The notes beneath the pieces were generated by a model that was not told where the DNA came from, did no database searches, and saw only the letters and a list, made by a program, of their open reading frames with translations. Position numbers and translations under genes: made by a program. Source: Natrinema gari JCM 14663 (lineage in GTDB: Archaea; Halobacteriota; Halobacteria; Halobacteriales; Natrialbaceae). From it: 50,319 nt of DNA. Positions 16,980 through 25,428 of the stretch are shown here, piece by piece. How positions within the stretch are numbered: position 1 is the stretch's first letter; every line of letters starts with the position of its first letter. The stretch lies in contig NZ_AOIJ01000047.1 in the NCBI RefSeq assembly GCF_000337175.1, positions 20,662-70,980 on the forward strand. Direction: 5' to 3'.

Positions 16980-18626
16980 TCACTCCTCGCCGCGGCGCTG
17001 GCGCAGGTTCTGTCGCGTGAACTGCGGTCGCGCGCCGATCGACCTCGGCGAGCGAAACGACCGATAGAGCTGAATGACGACGATCACCGAGAACCCAGCC
17101 GCGACGACCGACGCCCTGGGTGCCTCGAGGGCGTACAGGACACCCATCGAGAACAGCGACATGGTAAGGAGCATGCCATAGACCAGTCGCTTGGCGAGTT
17201 CCTCGAAGACGTTTTGCTCGTCCTCGACGCCGATACGGACGAAGAGATCGTCCCGGTCGAGCCGATCGAGCGCGCGCTCGGTCTTGGGCGCGAGGCGCGT
17301 CAGTGACTCGCCCGACCGGCGGAGCTGTCGGCCCGTCTCGTCGATGTATTTCCGGATGGACTCCTCGCGGTATCCCTGCTCGGTCAGGTACTCGGTCGCA
17401 GTCGAGATGAAGTCGAAGTCCTCGTCTAAGGTGACACACACGCCCTCGACGACGGTTGCGACCCGCAGGATCAGCGCGAGGTTCTTCGGCAGTCGGAGGG
17501 GGAACTCGTAGATGGAGTCCTCGATCTGTCCGACGATCTGGTTGACCCGGTACTGTTCGATGTCCTCGCCCCGGGCGTCCTGGATCGCGATCTCCATCAC
17601 TTCGGCCATGACGCCCCGATCCGCGTCGGGCGAGAGGGTCCCGATCTCGACGAGCGCGTCGAGAATGCCGTCGATGTCCTGATTGGCGACGGCGATGTAG
17701 AAGTCGACGATCTTGTCCTGAACGAACGGGTCGACCCGTCCCGACATGCCGAAGTCGTAGAAGACGATCCGCCCCTCGTCGGTCACCGCGAGGTTCCCCG
17801 GGTGCGGATCGGCGTGGAAGACCCCGTCGTCGATGATCATCTGCAGATACGCACGCTGTAAGTCCGTCGCGACCCGCGTGCGATCGATCCCCCGGCGCTC
17901 GAGTTCATCAACATCGTTGATCTTCGTTCCCTCGATGTACTCCATCGTGAGCACGCGCGGGCCGGAATGGCTCTCGATCACGTCGGGGATCAAGAGCCCA
18001 TCGTCGTCGGCGAAATTCGACTGGATTTCGGTGAGCATCGCCGCCTCACGTTCGTAGTCCATCTCCTCACGGATCGTCTTCGAGAACTCCTCGGCGAGGT
18101 TCTCCAGCGAGAACGAACGGGCGTCGTCGACGAAGTACAGCAGGAGCGGCAGGGACCACTTGATGACCCGCAGATCGGCCCGAACGAGGGCCTCGATGTC
18201 CGGCCGGCGGATCTTGACGGCGACGTCGTGGCCGCCCCCACCGCTCGTTTGGGCCCGCGCGTGCTCGCTTTCGGGGTCGAGACGCGCCCGATAGACCTGT
18301 CCCAGACTCGCGCCGCTTATCGGTTCGGTATCGAACGCCGCGAATCGCTCGTCGACGGGACCGAGTTCGTCCTCGAGAACGCGTTTCGCCCCGGGCCAGG
18401 GTGCCGGCGGCACGTCGTCTTGCAGCGACGCGAGGACGTCGATGTACGCCGGCGGAAGCACGTCGGGACGCGTCGAGAGCAACTGGCCGAGTTTGATGAA
18501 CGTCGGCCCGAGGGTCAACAGCGACTCGAGGAGGACCTCCGCTCGGTGGCGGTGCGTCTCCGGATCAACCCGACGGGGACGGCCAAACAGGAGGAACCGC
18601 CGCCGGTCGCGGGCGTAAGCGAGCAA
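16980..18626 (-). CDS. ABC1/UbiB-family atypical protein kinase
   Basis: A 548-residue ABC1/UbiB/ADCK protein counted from TTG 18626. Family marks in order are KLGQ (45-48, the KxGQ segment), an Ala-rich ASLGQ nucleotide loop (106-110), the HADPHPGN catalytic loop (271-278) and YDFG (290-293). Two hydrophobic helices near the C-terminus (from about residue 485) anchor it in the membrane. Relatives support quinone or lipid metabolism as ATPases. The start is uncertain: family-like residues (LRAYKRFAVVTWQFLPLL) lie upstream in the same frame, up to the TGA that ends hsp20 at 18693-18695, and the only early initiator-like codon there is CTG 18684-18686. The gene likely shares a transcript with hsp20. 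Confidence 0.9.
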   Translation of the reverse strand: MLAYARDRRRFLLFGRPRRVDPETHRHRAEVLLESLLTLGPTFIKLGQLLSTRPDVLPPAYIDVLASLQDDVPPAPWPGAKRVLEDELGPVDERFAAFDTEPISGASLGQVYRARLDPESEHARAQTSGGGGHDVAVKIRRPDIEALVRADLRVIKWSLPLLLYFVDDARSFSLENLAEEFSKTIREEMDYEREAAMLTEIQSNFADDDGLLIPDVIESHSGPRVLTMEYIEGTKINDVDELERRGIDRTRVATDLQRAYLQMIIDDGVFHADPHPGNLAVTDEGRIVFYDFGMSGRVDPFVQDKIVDFYIAVANQDIDGILDALVEIGTLSPDADRGVMAEVMEIAIQDARGEDIEQYRVNQIVGQIEDSIYEFPLRLPKNLALILRVATVVEGVCVTLDEDFDFISTATEYLTEQGYREESIRKYIDETGRQLRRSGESLTRLAPKTERALDRLDRDDLFVRIGVEDEQNVFEELAKRLVYGMLLTMSLFSMGVLYALEAPRASVVAAGFSVIVVIQLYRSFRSPRSIGARPQFTRQNLRQRRGEE

Positions 18627-18692
18627 CAGCGGAAGGAACTGCCACGTGACGACGGCGAACCGCTTGTATGCGCGAAGTGAAACCAGCCTCGG

Positions 18693-19064
18693 TCACCCGG
18701 GTTCGGAGCCCTCGTCGACGATGTCGATCGTCGTCTCCTCGCGGGACCCGCGTTTCGGCAGCGTCAACTCGAGGACGCCCCGGTCGACGGCGGCCTCGGC
18801 ACCCGCATCGGACGCGTCGTCGGGCAGCGGGAGGTCGACATCGAGAAACAGCGACCGGTTTTCCTCGAGATACTGGTAGTCGCCGACGGGATCTTTGTCC
18901 CGCTGGGCGTCGATGGAGATGCGACCGTCCTCGATCGCGATATCGAGCGACTCGGCGGAGACCCCCGGGATGTCGAGGACGAGGAGATAGGCGTCCTCGC
19001 TCTCGAGCAGATCGAAGAAGACGTCCTCGGAGAGGTCCCGCAACGCGTCGCGGAGCGCTGACAT
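18693..19064 (-). CDS. Hsp20 / alpha-crystallin family small heat-shock protein
   Basis: A 123-residue small heat-shock protein, an ATP-independent holdase that binds unfolding proteins. A short N-terminal arm (1-18) precedes an alpha-crystallin domain of about 85 residues, with VLDIPGVSAESLDI as beta-strands 3-4 and RGVLELTLPKR at the strand 8-9 position, the spot where the family's conserved A-x-x-x-G-V-L-x-L motif sits. The C-terminal tail is acidic; the I-x-I/V anchoring motif is represented by IDIV. The gene has its own promoter, and its stop codon is in the same frame as, and only a few codons ahead of, the UbiB-type kinase gene. Confidence 0.9.
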   Translation of the reverse strand: MSALRDALRDLSEDVFFDLLESEDAYLLVLDIPGVSAESLDIAIEDGRISIDAQRDKDPVGDYQYLEENRSLFLDVDLPLPDDASDAGAEAAVDRGVLELTLPKRGSREETTIDIVDEGSEPG

Positions 19065-19087
19065 GGATACCGGTTCGAACTCCGATA

Positions 19088-19095
19088 CGAAAAAC
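19088..19095 (-). promoter_or_regulatory. TATA-like box for hsp20
   Basis: GGTTTTTCG-like sequence on the minus strand is centred about 27 bases before ATG 19064, predicting a leaderless transcript that probably continues into the UbiB-type kinase gene. Confidence 0.45.
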
Positions 19096-19236
19096 CCCGT
19101 GGTCGCGGCGACCCAAGACCCCCCGCAAGCGATCTCCGAGCGGTTTCAATGACGGCCAGTGAGCGGGGATCCGTCGTTTCACACCGAGCTGCCGATTCTC
19201 CCCTGAGCGACCGCGCAGCCGACGGGTTCCCCCACG

Positions 19237-19243
19237 CTTTTGC
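19237..19243 (+). promoter_or_regulatory. TATA-like box for the first moeA
   Basis: CTTTTGC is centred 27 bases before ATG 19267. This supports ATG 19267 over the in-frame TTG at 19240, which lies inside the box. Confidence 0.5.
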
Positions 19244-19266
19244 CGTCCGGCGACCCGAGTCAGGGT

Positions 19267-20589
19267 ATGGAAGGAGCCGACCGCGAGCGCACAGAGGCCG
19301 GGTTCAAGGTCCGGACACCGGTCGACGAGGCGCGCCGGATTCTGCAGACGGCAGTCGCGAGGGGCGGGGACGCCGATTCGGACGTGCCCTGCGGGACCGA
19401 GACCGTCGATGTCGACCGCACGGACGGTCGCGTCCTCGCCGCACCCGTTACGGCCGCTCGAGACGTGCCCCACTATCGACGGGCGGCGATGGACGGCTAC
19501 GCCGTCCGGGCCGCGGACACTTTCGGGGCCAGCGACCGCTCGCCGGAAGTGCTACGGATCGCCGAACCCGCCGCTAACACTGTCGGAATCGACGAGCACG
19601 CGACCGCCGACAGCATCGCTCCCGGAACGGCCGCGCGAGTCCACACCGGCAGCGCGCTTCCCGAGGGAGCCGACGCCGTCGTCATGATCGAACGGGTCAC
19701 CGAACGCGAGTCGGTCGGCGAACTCGAGGTCGAGGACGCGGTCGCGGAGGGGGAAAACGTCGCGCCGGTCGGCGAGGACATCGAGGAGGGCCAGCACCTC
19801 TACGACGCGGGCCACCGGCTTCGGCCGTCGGATCTCGGCCTGCTGCGGTCGGCGGGCTACGGCCGCGTCGCGGTCGCCCAGCAGCCGACCGTCGGCGTCA
19901 TCCCGACCGGCGAGGAACTCGTCGCGGGCGATCCCGGTCCCGGCGAGGTGATCGAGACCAACGGGCTGACGGTTTCGCGGCTGGCCCAGCGGTGGGGCGC
20001 TCGTGCGACCTATCGCGACGTGGTCACCGACGATCCCGAGTCGCTGCGCGTGGCGATCCAGCGGGATCTGACGAAGGACGTGGTCGTCACTACCGGCGGT
20101 TCCTCGGTCGGCGAGCGCGACCTGCTGCCGGAGGTGATCGACGACCTCGGCGAGGTACTGGTCCACGGTGTCGGGCTCAAACCCGGCCATCCCGTCTGTC
20201 TGGGGCTCGTCGAGGAGACGCCGGTGCTCGCACTGCCGGGCTACCCCGTCGCCTGCATCGTCAACGCCGTTCAGTTCCTCCGGCCGACGCTCCGCTGGCT
20301 CGAGGGGACCGCGCCCGACCCCCACCCGACGACGCGGGCCCGCATCGAGCGTAAGATTCCCAGCGAGCCCGGCACGCGGACGTTCGCGCGAGTGAAGCTC
20401 GAGGCCCGTGACGTGGACGACCTCGGCCCCGACGAGCCACGATACGACGCGATCCCGACGCGGGCGAGCGGGTCGGGCGTCCTCTCGAGCGTCGCGCTGG
20501 CCGACGGCTGGGTGGTCATCGACGACGACCGCGAGGGGATTCCGGCCGGTGAGACAGTCGCCGTCGAAAACTGGGAAGTCAATCCCTAG
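19267..20589 (+). CDS. moeA: Molybdopterin molybdotransferase MoeA
   Basis: A 440-residue MoeA/gephyrin E-domain protein, which inserts molybdate into adenylylated molybdopterin. Seen in order: RRAAMDGYAVRA (family signature near residue 75), ATADSIAPGTAARVHTGSALPEGA segment, the MoCF-binding TTGGSSVGERDLLPE stretch (about 275-290), GVGLKPGHP, and ALPGYPVACIV. The C-terminal beta-barrel domain IV follows. Length is normal. A second MoeA with an extra domain lies 1.4 kb downstream, so the two may have distinct roles, for example separate metal (molybdenum versus tungsten) or separate target enzymes; that is inference. Confidence 0.93.
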   Translation: MEGADRERTEAGFKVRTPVDEARRILQTAVARGGDADSDVPCGTETVDVDRTDGRVLAAPVTAARDVPHYRRAAMDGYAVRAADTFGASDRSPEVLRIAEPAANTVGIDEHATADSIAPGTAARVHTGSALPEGADAVVMIERVTERESVGELEVEDAVAEGENVAPVGEDIEEGQHLYDAGHRLRPSDLGLLRSAGYGRVAVAQQPTVGVIPTGEELVAGDPGPGEVIETNGLTVSRLAQRWGARATYRDVVTDDPESLRVAIQRDLTKDVVVTTGGSSVGERDLLPEVIDDLGEVLVHGVGLKPGHPVCLGLVEETPVLALPGYPVACIVNAVQFLRPTLRWLEGTAPDPHPTTRARIERKIPSEPGTRTFARVKLEARDVDDLGPDEPRYDAIPTRASGSGVLSSVALADGWVVIDDDREGIPAGETVAVENWEVNP

Positions 20590-20720
20590 TACGTCACGGG
20601 AAAACCGAGCACGGATTTCGCGGCCGTGAGCCGCCGATCCGGAGCAGCGAGTCGCTGTTCACAACCTCCCGGACCCGGTCGGTTTCGGCCGGAGTTCGGT
20701 CGACGCTCCGGAGGCCGAAC

Positions 20721-21848
20721 TCATCGGAGTGCTTGCCGAACCGCGTCCGCCAGCGCGTTGACGCGAGCGACGTGTTCGTAGGAGCCGTCCCGGACCCCGT
20801 TGGTCACGTAGGCAAAGCCGATGTTCTCCTCGGGGTCGGCCCAGCCGACGCTGCTGCCCAGTCCCGCGTGGCCGAAGGCGTGCGCGGGCGAGAGCGAGCC
20901 GTAGGGTGCGACCGTCGTCCCGCCCTTCCAGAACCCGAGTGCGAACCGTCCTTCGCGGCCGAGCGTCCCGTCGGCGTCCGTCTCGGCCTCGAGACGCGTC
21001 ATCCGGTCGACGGTCTCGGGCTCGAGCAGCTGCGTCCCCTCGAGTTCGCCGCCGTTGGCGAGACAGGCGTAGAAACGGGCCATATCGCCGGCGGTCCCGA
21101 TCCCGTTGGCGGCGGGGATCACGGCGCGGTGGATTTCCTCGGAATTGAACGGTGCTGCGACCTCGGTGTGATCGCCCAGCCCTTCACCGGGGTCGCGACA
21201 GCGGTCGAATTCGTCGAAGCCGACCAGGGTCGCGACATCGTCGTCCTCGTCGTCCCGGAGCCCAATTCCGGTGTCGTCCAGTCCGAGCGGGTCGAAGACG
21301 CGCGCTTCGGCGGCCTGCTCGATCGGCATCCCGGAGATGCGGCGGACGAGTTCGCCGACCAGCCAACCGAACGTCAGCGCGTGATAGGCCGGCGTCTCGC
21401 CCGGCGTGAAGTTCGGCTCCATCTCCTCGAGGTGCTCGACGACGGCGTCCCAGTCGCCCCAGAGGTCGGGCCGGTCGTCGATCTCGCCGCGGGTGAGCCC
21501 CGACGTGTGGCTGAGTACCTGCCGGACGGTAATCTCGGCCTTCTCGGTTCGTTCGTCGGCGAACGTGGGCCAGTGGTCGATCACTCGATCGTCGTACTCG
21601 AGGTTCCCTTCCGCGACGAGCGAGTGCAGCGTGACCGCGGCGTAGGGTTTCGTACACGAAAAGAGAACGTGTCGCGTCCCGCGGGTCTCCGCCGGGCCGT
21701 CGGGCGCTTCGACGCCGCCCGCCAGATCGATTACCGGCTCGCCGTCGACGTAGACGGCGAGTTGGGCCCCGTGGTGGAGGCCGGCCTCGAGCTGACGATC
21801 GAAGAGATCGGCGATGCGCTCGCGGTCCCGTTCGGACAGCCGTGACAT
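20721..21848 (-). CDS. Serine hydrolase of the beta-lactamase/EstB class
   Basis: A 375-residue class C beta-lactamase-like serine hydrolase. The nucleophile motif Ser-x-x-Lys is SCTK (Ser64, Lys67), and a catalytic Tyr is likely in PAYHALTFGW near residue 155. A C-terminal GHAGLGSSVGW segment stands where the His/Lys-Thr-Gly triad is found. Members include esterases (EstB), D-aminopeptidases and carboxypeptidases. No signal peptide is seen, so it is probably cytoplasmic; a beta-lactamase role is unlikely in an archaeon. The gene lies between the two moeA genes on the opposite strand and shares a 110-base divergent promoter region with the second one. Confidence 0.87.
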   Translation of the reverse strand: MSRLSERDRERIADLFDRQLEAGLHHGAQLAVYVDGEPVIDLAGGVEAPDGPAETRGTRHVLFSCTKPYAAVTLHSLVAEGNLEYDDRVIDHWPTFADERTEKAEITVRQVLSHTSGLTRGEIDDRPDLWGDWDAVVEHLEEMEPNFTPGETPAYHALTFGWLVGELVRRISGMPIEQAAEARVFDPLGLDDTGIGLRDDEDDDVATLVGFDEFDRCRDPGEGLGDHTEVAAPFNSEEIHRAVIPAANGIGTAGDMARFYACLANGGELEGTQLLEPETVDRMTRLEAETDADGTLGREGRFALGFWKGGTTVAPYGSLSPAHAFGHAGLGSSVGWADPEENIGFAYVTNGVRDGSYEHVARVNALADAVRQALR

Positions 21849-21928
21849 GGCACGGTACTCTCGGGGCGGACGCTTAACCGTTGTCGTATGGGAACATGCC
21901 ACAGCTGTCTGTCCTCGAGTCGACCGAC

Positions 21929-21936
21929 GTTTTTAG
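21929..21936 (+). promoter_or_regulatory. TATA-like box for the second moeA
   Basis: GTTTTTAG is centred about 27 bases before ATG 21959, predicting a leaderless transcript and excluding the in-frame start at 21881. Confidence 0.5.
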
Positions 21937-21958
21937 CCGCGGCGGCCGAAGGGGCGCT

Positions 21959-23845
21959 ATGAACCGCAAGGAGTTTCGCGATCTCGCGACCCCCGACGAG
22001 GCACGGGCGGCGATCGACTCGCTGGCCCTCGAGGGTGGTATCGACCGCGTCCCGCTCGAAGACGCCCGCGGCCGGGTTCTCGTGGCGCGGCTCGACGCCG
22101 AACTCGACGTGCCGGGCTTCGACCGGGCGAGTCTGGACGGCTACGCGCTCCGGGCCCGGGACACGTTCGGCGCGGACGAGGCCGATCCCGCCCGCCTCGA
22201 GATCGTCGGCGCGGTCCACGCTGGCGAGAAGTCCGACGTGGTACTCGAGGAAGGGCAGGCCGCCGAGATTTCGACCGGCGCGGTGATGCCCGACGGTGCC
22301 GACGCGATGGTACCGGTTGAGCGCACCGATACGGACGGTGGCGGTGACGAGGTGCTCGTCCGCACATCGGTCGCCCCCGGTGACAACGTCATGTTCGCGG
22401 GTGCGGACGTGGCCGCGGGCGAACGGGCGCTCGGTCCCGGGACCACGATCACGCCCCGCGATATCGGCCTGCTGTCCGCGCTGGGGATCGACGAGGTGCC
22501 GGTCCGAGCCAAGCCGCGGGTCGGCATCGTCTCGACCGGCGACGAACTCGTGCGGCCGGGTGACGACCTCGAGAGCGAGCGCGGCGAGATCTACGACGTC
22601 AACAGCTACACCATCGCCGCCGGGGTCGAGGATGCGGGCGGCGAGGCGGTACTCTACCCCCACGCCGGCGACGATCAGGACGAGCTGGAGGGGGTTCTGC
22701 GGACCGCGGCCGACGAGTGTGACCTCGTCCTCTCCTCGGGATCGACCAGCGCGAGCGCAGTCGACGTGATCTACCGCGTTATCGAGGAGCAAGGCGAGTT
22801 GCTGTGCCACGGCGTGAGCATCAAACCGGGGAAACCGATGCTGATCGGGCGGTTGGACGACTCCGCGTACGTCGGCCTCCCCGGGTATCCCGTCTCCGCG
22901 ATGATGGTCTTCCGGACCTTCGTCGCGCCGGCGATCCGCGAGGCGGCCGGCGTGCCGGCACCCGCTGCCGCGACCGTTTCGGGGACGTTAGCGCGGCAGG
23001 AACGCTACGAAGAGGGTCGCCATCGGCTCATGCCGGTCGGCCTGGTCGAGAACGGCGACGGCGAGACGCTCGTCTACCCCGTCGACAAGGGCAGCGGCGC
23101 GACGACCAGCCTCGCCGACGCGGACGGCGTCGTCGAAGTCGGTCCCGAGACTGACTATCTCGAGGCGGGCGAGTCCGTCATGGTCACGCTGTTCTCGCCC
23201 GACGTCCGGCCCCCGACGCTGTTCGGGGTCGGCGAGGACGACCCGACGTTCTCGCGGGTGCTCGACGGCCTCGAGCGCCCGCGCTATCTCTCGGTCGGCA
23301 GCCGACCCGGCCTGCGACGGCTCCGCGAGGGCGTCCCCGATGTGGCGGTGGTCGCGGGACCGCTCGGGCGCGAGTCGGAGGCGGCCGAACTCGGCGGCTG
23401 GGAGCGTGAGTGGGGGCTGGTCGTCCGTCCCGGCAACCCCGACGAACTCGAGGGACTGGCCGACCTGGTCGACCGCGACCTGCGCTTCGTCAATCGGACG
23501 AGCGACTCCGGACTCCGCTCGAGTCTCGGCGCTGCGGTCGCCGACTTTGCCGAGAAACGAGGAACGGACCGCCACGAAATCGTCGACGCGATCGACGGCT
23601 TTGACCTCGGACTGCGCGCTTACGAGAGCCCCGCCCGGAAAGTCATCGACGGCGATGCCGATGCCGGGCTGGGCCTGCGCGAGACCGCCGACAGGCTCGC
23701 TCTCGGCTTCGTCCCTCTCGGCGAGCAGCCGGTGCGGGTCCTCGTGAACCCCGATCGCACCGCGAAGGCCGGCGTTCGGGAACTCGAGACGGCGCTCGCG
23801 GACGTCCGCGATGTCGCAAGCGGTGAGCGAATGACCGAGCGGTAG
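21959..23845 (+). CDS. moeA: MoeA fused to a periplasmic-binding-like domain
   Basis: A 628-residue two-part protein. Residues 1 to about 405 are a full MoeA: FDRASLDGYALRA near residue 55, SSGSTSASAVDVIYR at the position of the GGxSxG loop, GVSIKPGKP, and GLPGYPVSAM. Residues about 415-628 form a PBP-like domain (PF12727 type) related to LysR-family ligand-binding domains and ModE/MoeA fusion partners; its typical end GFVPLGEQPVRVLVNP is present. Such fusions are common in archaea and are thought to sense a molybdenum-related ligand, but the ligand is unknown. Note that the loop reads SSGSTS instead of TTGGSS of the first MoeA. It probably acts in the last step of cofactor assembly. Confidence 0.92.
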   Translation: MNRKEFRDLATPDEARAAIDSLALEGGIDRVPLEDARGRVLVARLDAELDVPGFDRASLDGYALRARDTFGADEADPARLEIVGAVHAGEKSDVVLEEGQAAEISTGAVMPDGADAMVPVERTDTDGGGDEVLVRTSVAPGDNVMFAGADVAAGERALGPGTTITPRDIGLLSALGIDEVPVRAKPRVGIVSTGDELVRPGDDLESERGEIYDVNSYTIAAGVEDAGGEAVLYPHAGDDQDELEGVLRTAADECDLVLSSGSTSASAVDVIYRVIEEQGELLCHGVSIKPGKPMLIGRLDDSAYVGLPGYPVSAMMVFRTFVAPAIREAAGVPAPAAATVSGTLARQERYEEGRHRLMPVGLVENGDGETLVYPVDKGSGATTSLADADGVVEVGPETDYLEAGESVMVTLFSPDVRPPTLFGVGEDDPTFSRVLDGLERPRYLSVGSRPGLRRLREGVPDVAVVAGPLGRESEAAELGGWEREWGLVVRPGNPDELEGLADLVDRDLRFVNRTSDSGLRSSLGAAVADFAEKRGTDRHEIVDAIDGFDLGLRAYESPARKVIDGDADAGLGLRETADRLALGFVPLGEQPVRVLVNPDRTAKAGVRELETALADVRDVASGERMTER

Positions 23846-23969
23846 CGCAAGACCGGCAGTCCCGCGAACCATGCGACGGGCACCGCGTCCGTGCGTCGCA
23901 CTCGGCTGGGCAGGGTGTGGCCATCGCACGCAGCTCGCCCCGTTCCCACCGTCGTTCCTCGAGCCCGCT

Positions 23970-23977
23970 GTTTTTGG
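23970..23977 (+). promoter_or_regulatory. TATA-like box for the BtuF-like gene and JAMM protease
   Basis: GTTTTTGG is centred 27-28 bases before ATG 24001, consistent with a leaderless transcript that would also cover the overlapping JAMM gene. Confidence 0.5.
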
Positions 23978-24000
23978 TCGCGCACGCCCTACGGACGGCC

Positions 24001-25002
24001 ATGCGAACCGTCACGACGCTCCCCTCGGCCACCGAGACCGTCGCCGCGCTCGGCCGCGACCCCGTCGGCGTCTCCCACGAGTGCGACTATCCCCCGGCGG
24101 CCGCCTCGGCCCCTGCGGTCACTCGCTCCCGGATCGATATCGACGAGTCGGCCTCAAGCGCCGAGATCGACCGGCAAGTCCTCGAGACCGACGATACCGA
24201 AGCCGGCGTCTACGACATCGACATCGAGACCCTCGACGCTCTCGAGCCGGATGTAATCGTCACACAGGGGATGTGTGACGTCTGTGCGGTCGACGTGGCA
24301 GTGATCGAGGACGCCGTCGACCGAATCGGTGCGGACCCCGAAATCGTCACGACCGATCCACACAGAGTTGGCGACATCCTCGGTGATATCGAGCGGATCG
24401 GCCGCGCGATCGGCCGGGAGAAGCGGGCCCGGGAACTGCGACGGGACCTCGAGTCGCGGATCGAAGCGGTCCGGAGCCGAACCGCCGATATTGCCGCCGA
24501 GGACCGCCCACGCGTGGCGATCTTTGACTGGACCGAGCCCGTAATGGTCGCGGGTCACTGGACGGCGGAACTGGTCGACTGGGCCGGCGGCGAGTACGGA
24601 CTCGCCGATGCCGGCGATCGGTCGTGCCCCCGTGAATGGGACGCGATCCGCGCCTACGACCCCGAGGTCGTACTCGCTGCGCCCTGTGGCTTCGCCCTCG
24701 CACAGACCGCGCGGAATACGACGGATCTCACCGAGCGCGATGGCTGGAGCGACCTGACGGCCGTCCAGAAGGGCCGCGTTTGGGCGATGGACGGCGACCA
24801 CTACCTCAACCGGCCGGGCCCCCGGTTGGTCGACACGCTCGAGGCGCTGGCACCGATCGTTCAGCCGGCCCTGTTCGACGGACCGGCCGCGGATATCGCC
24901 GTTCCGTTCGCCGATCTCGAGACGCTCGGTTCTGAGACCGACCCCGACGACGATCCTCGAGTCGACGCCGCGTCTCGAGCCGAGATTGACTCGCATCTGT
25001 GA
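24001..25002 (+). CDS. BtuF-like cobalamin-binding protein without signal peptide
   Basis: A 333-residue class III periplasmic-binding-protein fold, related to BtuF/FhuD cobalamin- or siderophore-binding components of ABC importers. N-terminal MRTVTTLPSATETVAALG and LEPDVIVTQGMCDVCAVD are the typical strand-turn motifs; a long linking helix follows at about residues 125-165. No lipobox or Tat signal is present, so this form is cytoplasmic or misses its export signal; soluble intracellular relatives exist in archaea. CDVC is a potential metal- or thiol-binding motif. The gene overlaps the JAMM protease by 4 bases. Whether the ligand is a corrinoid cannot be told from sequence. Confidence 0.82.
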   Translation: MRTVTTLPSATETVAALGRDPVGVSHECDYPPAAASAPAVTRSRIDIDESASSAEIDRQVLETDDTEAGVYDIDIETLDALEPDVIVTQGMCDVCAVDVAVIEDAVDRIGADPEIVTTDPHRVGDILGDIERIGRAIGREKRARELRRDLESRIEAVRSRTADIAAEDRPRVAIFDWTEPVMVAGHWTAELVDWAGGEYGLADAGDRSCPREWDAIRAYDPEVVLAAPCGFALAQTARNTTDLTERDGWSDLTAVQKGRVWAMDGDHYLNRPGPRLVDTLEALAPIVQPALFDGPAADIAVPFADLETLGSETDPDDDPRVDAASRAEIDSHL

Positions 25003-25415
25003 TCGTCATCCCGGCTGACATCCGTGCGACGATCCTCGAGCGTGCCCGCGAGGGCGACCCCGATGAAATCTGTGGAGTTCTCGGTGGCGAGTACGAACCT
25101 GATGGAAAGAGCCGCGTGCGGTCACAGTACCCGGCCACGAACGTCGCCGAAACACCGCGGACGCGGTACGAAATCGATCCCGAGGAACAGCTGGCGATCT
25201 TCGAGCGGCTTGAGAATCGCGGCGAGGAAACCGTCGGCTTCTATCACTCTCATCCCCGCGGCCCGCCGCGGCCGAGCGCGACCGACGCCGCGCGGGCGAC
25301 CTGGCCCGACCGGTCGTATGTGATCGTCTCGCTCGACCCCCTCGAGATCGGATCGTGGCGCTGGCGGACGGGGAGCGAGGGACAGTTCGATCGAGAGCGA
25401 CTGGTCGGTGACTGA
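24999..25415 (+). CDS. JAMM/MPN+ metalloprotease, desampylase-like
   Basis: A 138-residue Mov34/MPN/PAD-1 protease. The zinc site is complete: Glu23 in DEICGVLGG, then HSHPRGPPRPSATD with His83, His85, Ser93 and Asp96. Size and spacing match HvJAMM1 of Haloferax volcanii, which cleaves ubiquitin-like SAMP modifiers from target lysines. In that organism SAMP1 also acts as the sulfur carrier for MoaE, and the JAMM enzyme can release it from MoaE. The start is GTG 24999, which overlaps the TGA of the BtuF-like gene (GTGA), so translation is coupled. The nearby moeA genes fit a link with molybdopterin formation. The exact substrate here is inferred. Confidence 0.9.
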   Translation: MIVIPADIRATILERAREGDPDEICGVLGGEYEPDGKSRVRSQYPATNVAETPRTRYEIDPEEQLAIFERLENRGEETVGFYHSHPRGPPRPSATDAARATWPDRSYVIVSLDPLEIGSWRWRTGSEGQFDRERLVGD

Positions 25416-25428
25416 CGCGACGGGACGG

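Noticed and set aside
18565-19473. 302-codon minus-strand frame across hsp20 and the UbiB start
   Set aside because: Arg-rich shadow of hsp20; the hsp20 and UbiB frames have clear family matches.
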